A DNA stretch of 5,824 nucleotides from Alphaproteobacteria bacterium (lineage in GTDB: Bacteria; Pseudomonadota; Alphaproteobacteria; UBA2136; UBA6156), in NCBI GenBank assembly GCA_027490875.1, contig JAIXXE010000171.1, positions 1 through 5,824 on the forward strand, given 5' to 3'. The notes beneath the pieces were generated by a model. The model was not told the DNA's origin. It did no database searches and was given only the letters and a program-made list of their open reading frames with translations. The position numbers and the translations under genes are program-made. This document shows, piece by piece, positions 4,834 through 5,824 of the stretch; position 1 is the first letter of the stretch; each line of letters begins with the position of its first letter.

Positions 4834-5824
4834 ATGACGCACCCCAAGCATTACGAAGACCAACCGCATATTAAGTTAACCGAGGAAGCCTACCTCTCGG
4901 TCTTGCGGGCGCTGGCGAATGAGCCTGAAGCCTTGGGGCGGCTGCTGGCCGATATTCACCCCGCCGACATTGCCGACCTGATTGAGCGCCTGCCACGCCA
5001 CGAGCGCGGGATTATCCTCAATCACATCCCCTACGAACATTTGGGCGATGTGGTGACCGAGCTGGAAGAAGGGGTGCAGGCGCACGTTCTGAAGCTATTG
5101 CGGCCGGAAGAGGTGAAGCATGCCATCGCCGAGCTGGAAAGCGATGATGCGGCCGACATGGCCCAGGTGGTGGAGGATATTACCGACGACAACGGCCCCG
5201 ATGCGGTTGACCTGCTGAGCGATGGCGGCACCAAACAGCTGCTGAGTTACGACGAAGACACCGCCGGCGCCATGATGCAGCTGGAAGTGGTGACTGCCAA
5301 GCCAACCCAGACCGCCAACGAAGTGCTGGGCTACATTCGGGATAACGGCGAGGAGATGCCCAACAACCCCGGCACGATTTTTGTGGTGGAAAGCAGCGGC
5401 AAGTTGGCGGGAACGGTGTCGCTTCACCGGCTGGTGAAGGCCCCCCTGACGGCCAGCATGGAAAGCATTATGCGGCGCGAACCTTTAACCGTGAATGCCT
5501 CGGCCCCCGTAGACGAAGTGATTACGATTTTTGAAAAGTACGACCTGCATAACCTGGCCGTGGTTGAGGTGGATGGCACCTTGATGGGGCGGATTACGAT
5601 TGATGACGTGCTGGATGCGATTCAGGCCAATGCTGCCTACGTCAAGGCGGCAGCGGCCGGGGTGGATGAAAATGAAGACCTGTTCGCACCGGTGGCGGAA
5701 ACCACCCGCCAACGCCTGCCGTGGTTAGGAATTAACCTGCTGACCGCGATTGCCGCCGCCGCCGTGATTGCGCTGTTTGAAGACAGCATCGCGAAGCTGA
5801 CCACGCTGGCGGTGCTGATGCCGA
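4834..5824 (+). CDS. mgtE: Magnesium transporter MgtE, N-terminal part (runs off the window)
   Basis: The frame stays open to the window edge and gives about 330 residues of an expected 450. The cytoplasmic N domain (about 15-135) has the superhelical signature HPADIADLIERLP (42-54). It is followed by YDEDTAGAMM (139-148), which leads into two CBS domains (about 150-205 and 206-268). The second CBS domain ends in the typical GRITIDDVLDAI (252-263). A linking plug helix follows (ENEDLFAPVAETTRQRLPWL, about 279-298), then the first membrane helix (about 299-316) and the start of the second. MgtE is a homodimeric inner-membrane Mg2+ channel whose cytoplasmic domains bind Mg2+ and close the pore when the ion is plentiful. 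The remaining membrane helices, with the pore-lining residues, lie outside the window. ATG 4834 is four bases past the maeB stop and lacks a strong ribosome binding site, so translation is probably coupled to maeB. The N-terminal extension MTHPKHYEDQPHIKLTEE is a normal length for the family. Confidence 0.95.
   Translation, partial: MTHPKHYEDQPHIKLTEEAYLSVLRALANEPEALGRLLADIHPADIADLIERLPRHERGIILNHIPYEHLGDVVTELEEGVQAHVLKLLRPEEVKHAIAELESDDAADMAQVVEDITDDNGPDAVDLLSDGGTKQLLSYDEDTAGAMMQLEVVTAKPTQTANEVLGYIRDNGEEMPNNPGTIFVVESSGKLAGTVSLHRLVKAPLTASMESIMRREPLTVNASAPVDEVITIFEKYDLHNLAVVEVDGTLMGRITIDDVLDAIQANAAYVKAAAAGVDENEDLFAPVAETTRQRLPWLGINLLTAIAAAAVIALFEDSIAKLTTLAVLMP

Noticed and set aside
1..5824. Search for mobile elements, CRISPR repeats, toxin-antitoxin pairs or phage genes
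   Set aside because: No transposase, integrase, regular spaced repeats, terminal inverted repeats or defence-type domains were seen; nearly all bases belong to housekeeping-type genes.

Overview
The window reads as ordinary chromosomal DNA of a fairly GC-rich Gram-negative proteobacterium, most likely an alphaproteobacterium. Three things suggest this: a partial tRNA starting GCGCCCGTAGCTCAGCTG, a 5' end typical of alphaproteobacterial tRNA-Arg; a GCTTGACA -35 box upstream of that tRNA; and a SCO copper chaperone together with a malic enzyme-phosphotransacetylase fusion. The assignment is an inference from gene types and was not tested by database search.

Layout. Bases 1-18 are the 5' end of a tRNA on the minus strand, with its promoter in 30-58. 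A compact plus-strand cluster follows. It holds a short prepilin-peptidase-like membrane protein (163-741), a short CCA-adding-enzyme-like nucleotidyltransferase (742-1464, abutting the previous stop codon) and a SCO1/SenC copper chaperone (1461-2123, overlapping the previous stop as ATGA). It ends at a strong hairpin terminator (2124-2151). A 73-codon gene of unknown function lies on the minus strand (2189-2410) with a near-perfect Shine-Dalgarno, and it converges on the same hairpin, which is symmetrical enough to serve both strands. Its upstream region (2411-2519) is shared with the divergently transcribed maeB (2520-4829), an NADP-type malic enzyme fused to a phosphotransacetylase-like domain. 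Four bases after maeB comes mgtE, a magnesium channel/transporter (4834 onward). It is cut by the window edge after about 330 residues, at the start of its membrane domain.

How the genes fit together. The first cluster mixes prepilin processing, tRNA 3'-end chemistry and cytochrome oxidase copper delivery. No shared pathway is obvious, so it looks like a co-transcribed housekeeping string. The maeB-mgtE pair has a plausible logic, because malic enzyme needs a divalent cation (Mg2+ or Mn2+) and MgtE supplies Mg2+. The regulatory link is only an inference from spacing.

No mobile element, CRISPR array, phage gene or clearly novel system is visible. The most noteworthy points are the missing C-terminal half and altered motif A of the CCA-adding-like protein, predicted leaderless starts for two genes, the unexplained small minus-strand gene, and a divergent promoter region containing an imperfect tandem repeat. 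No gene-free stretch exceeds 300 bases.
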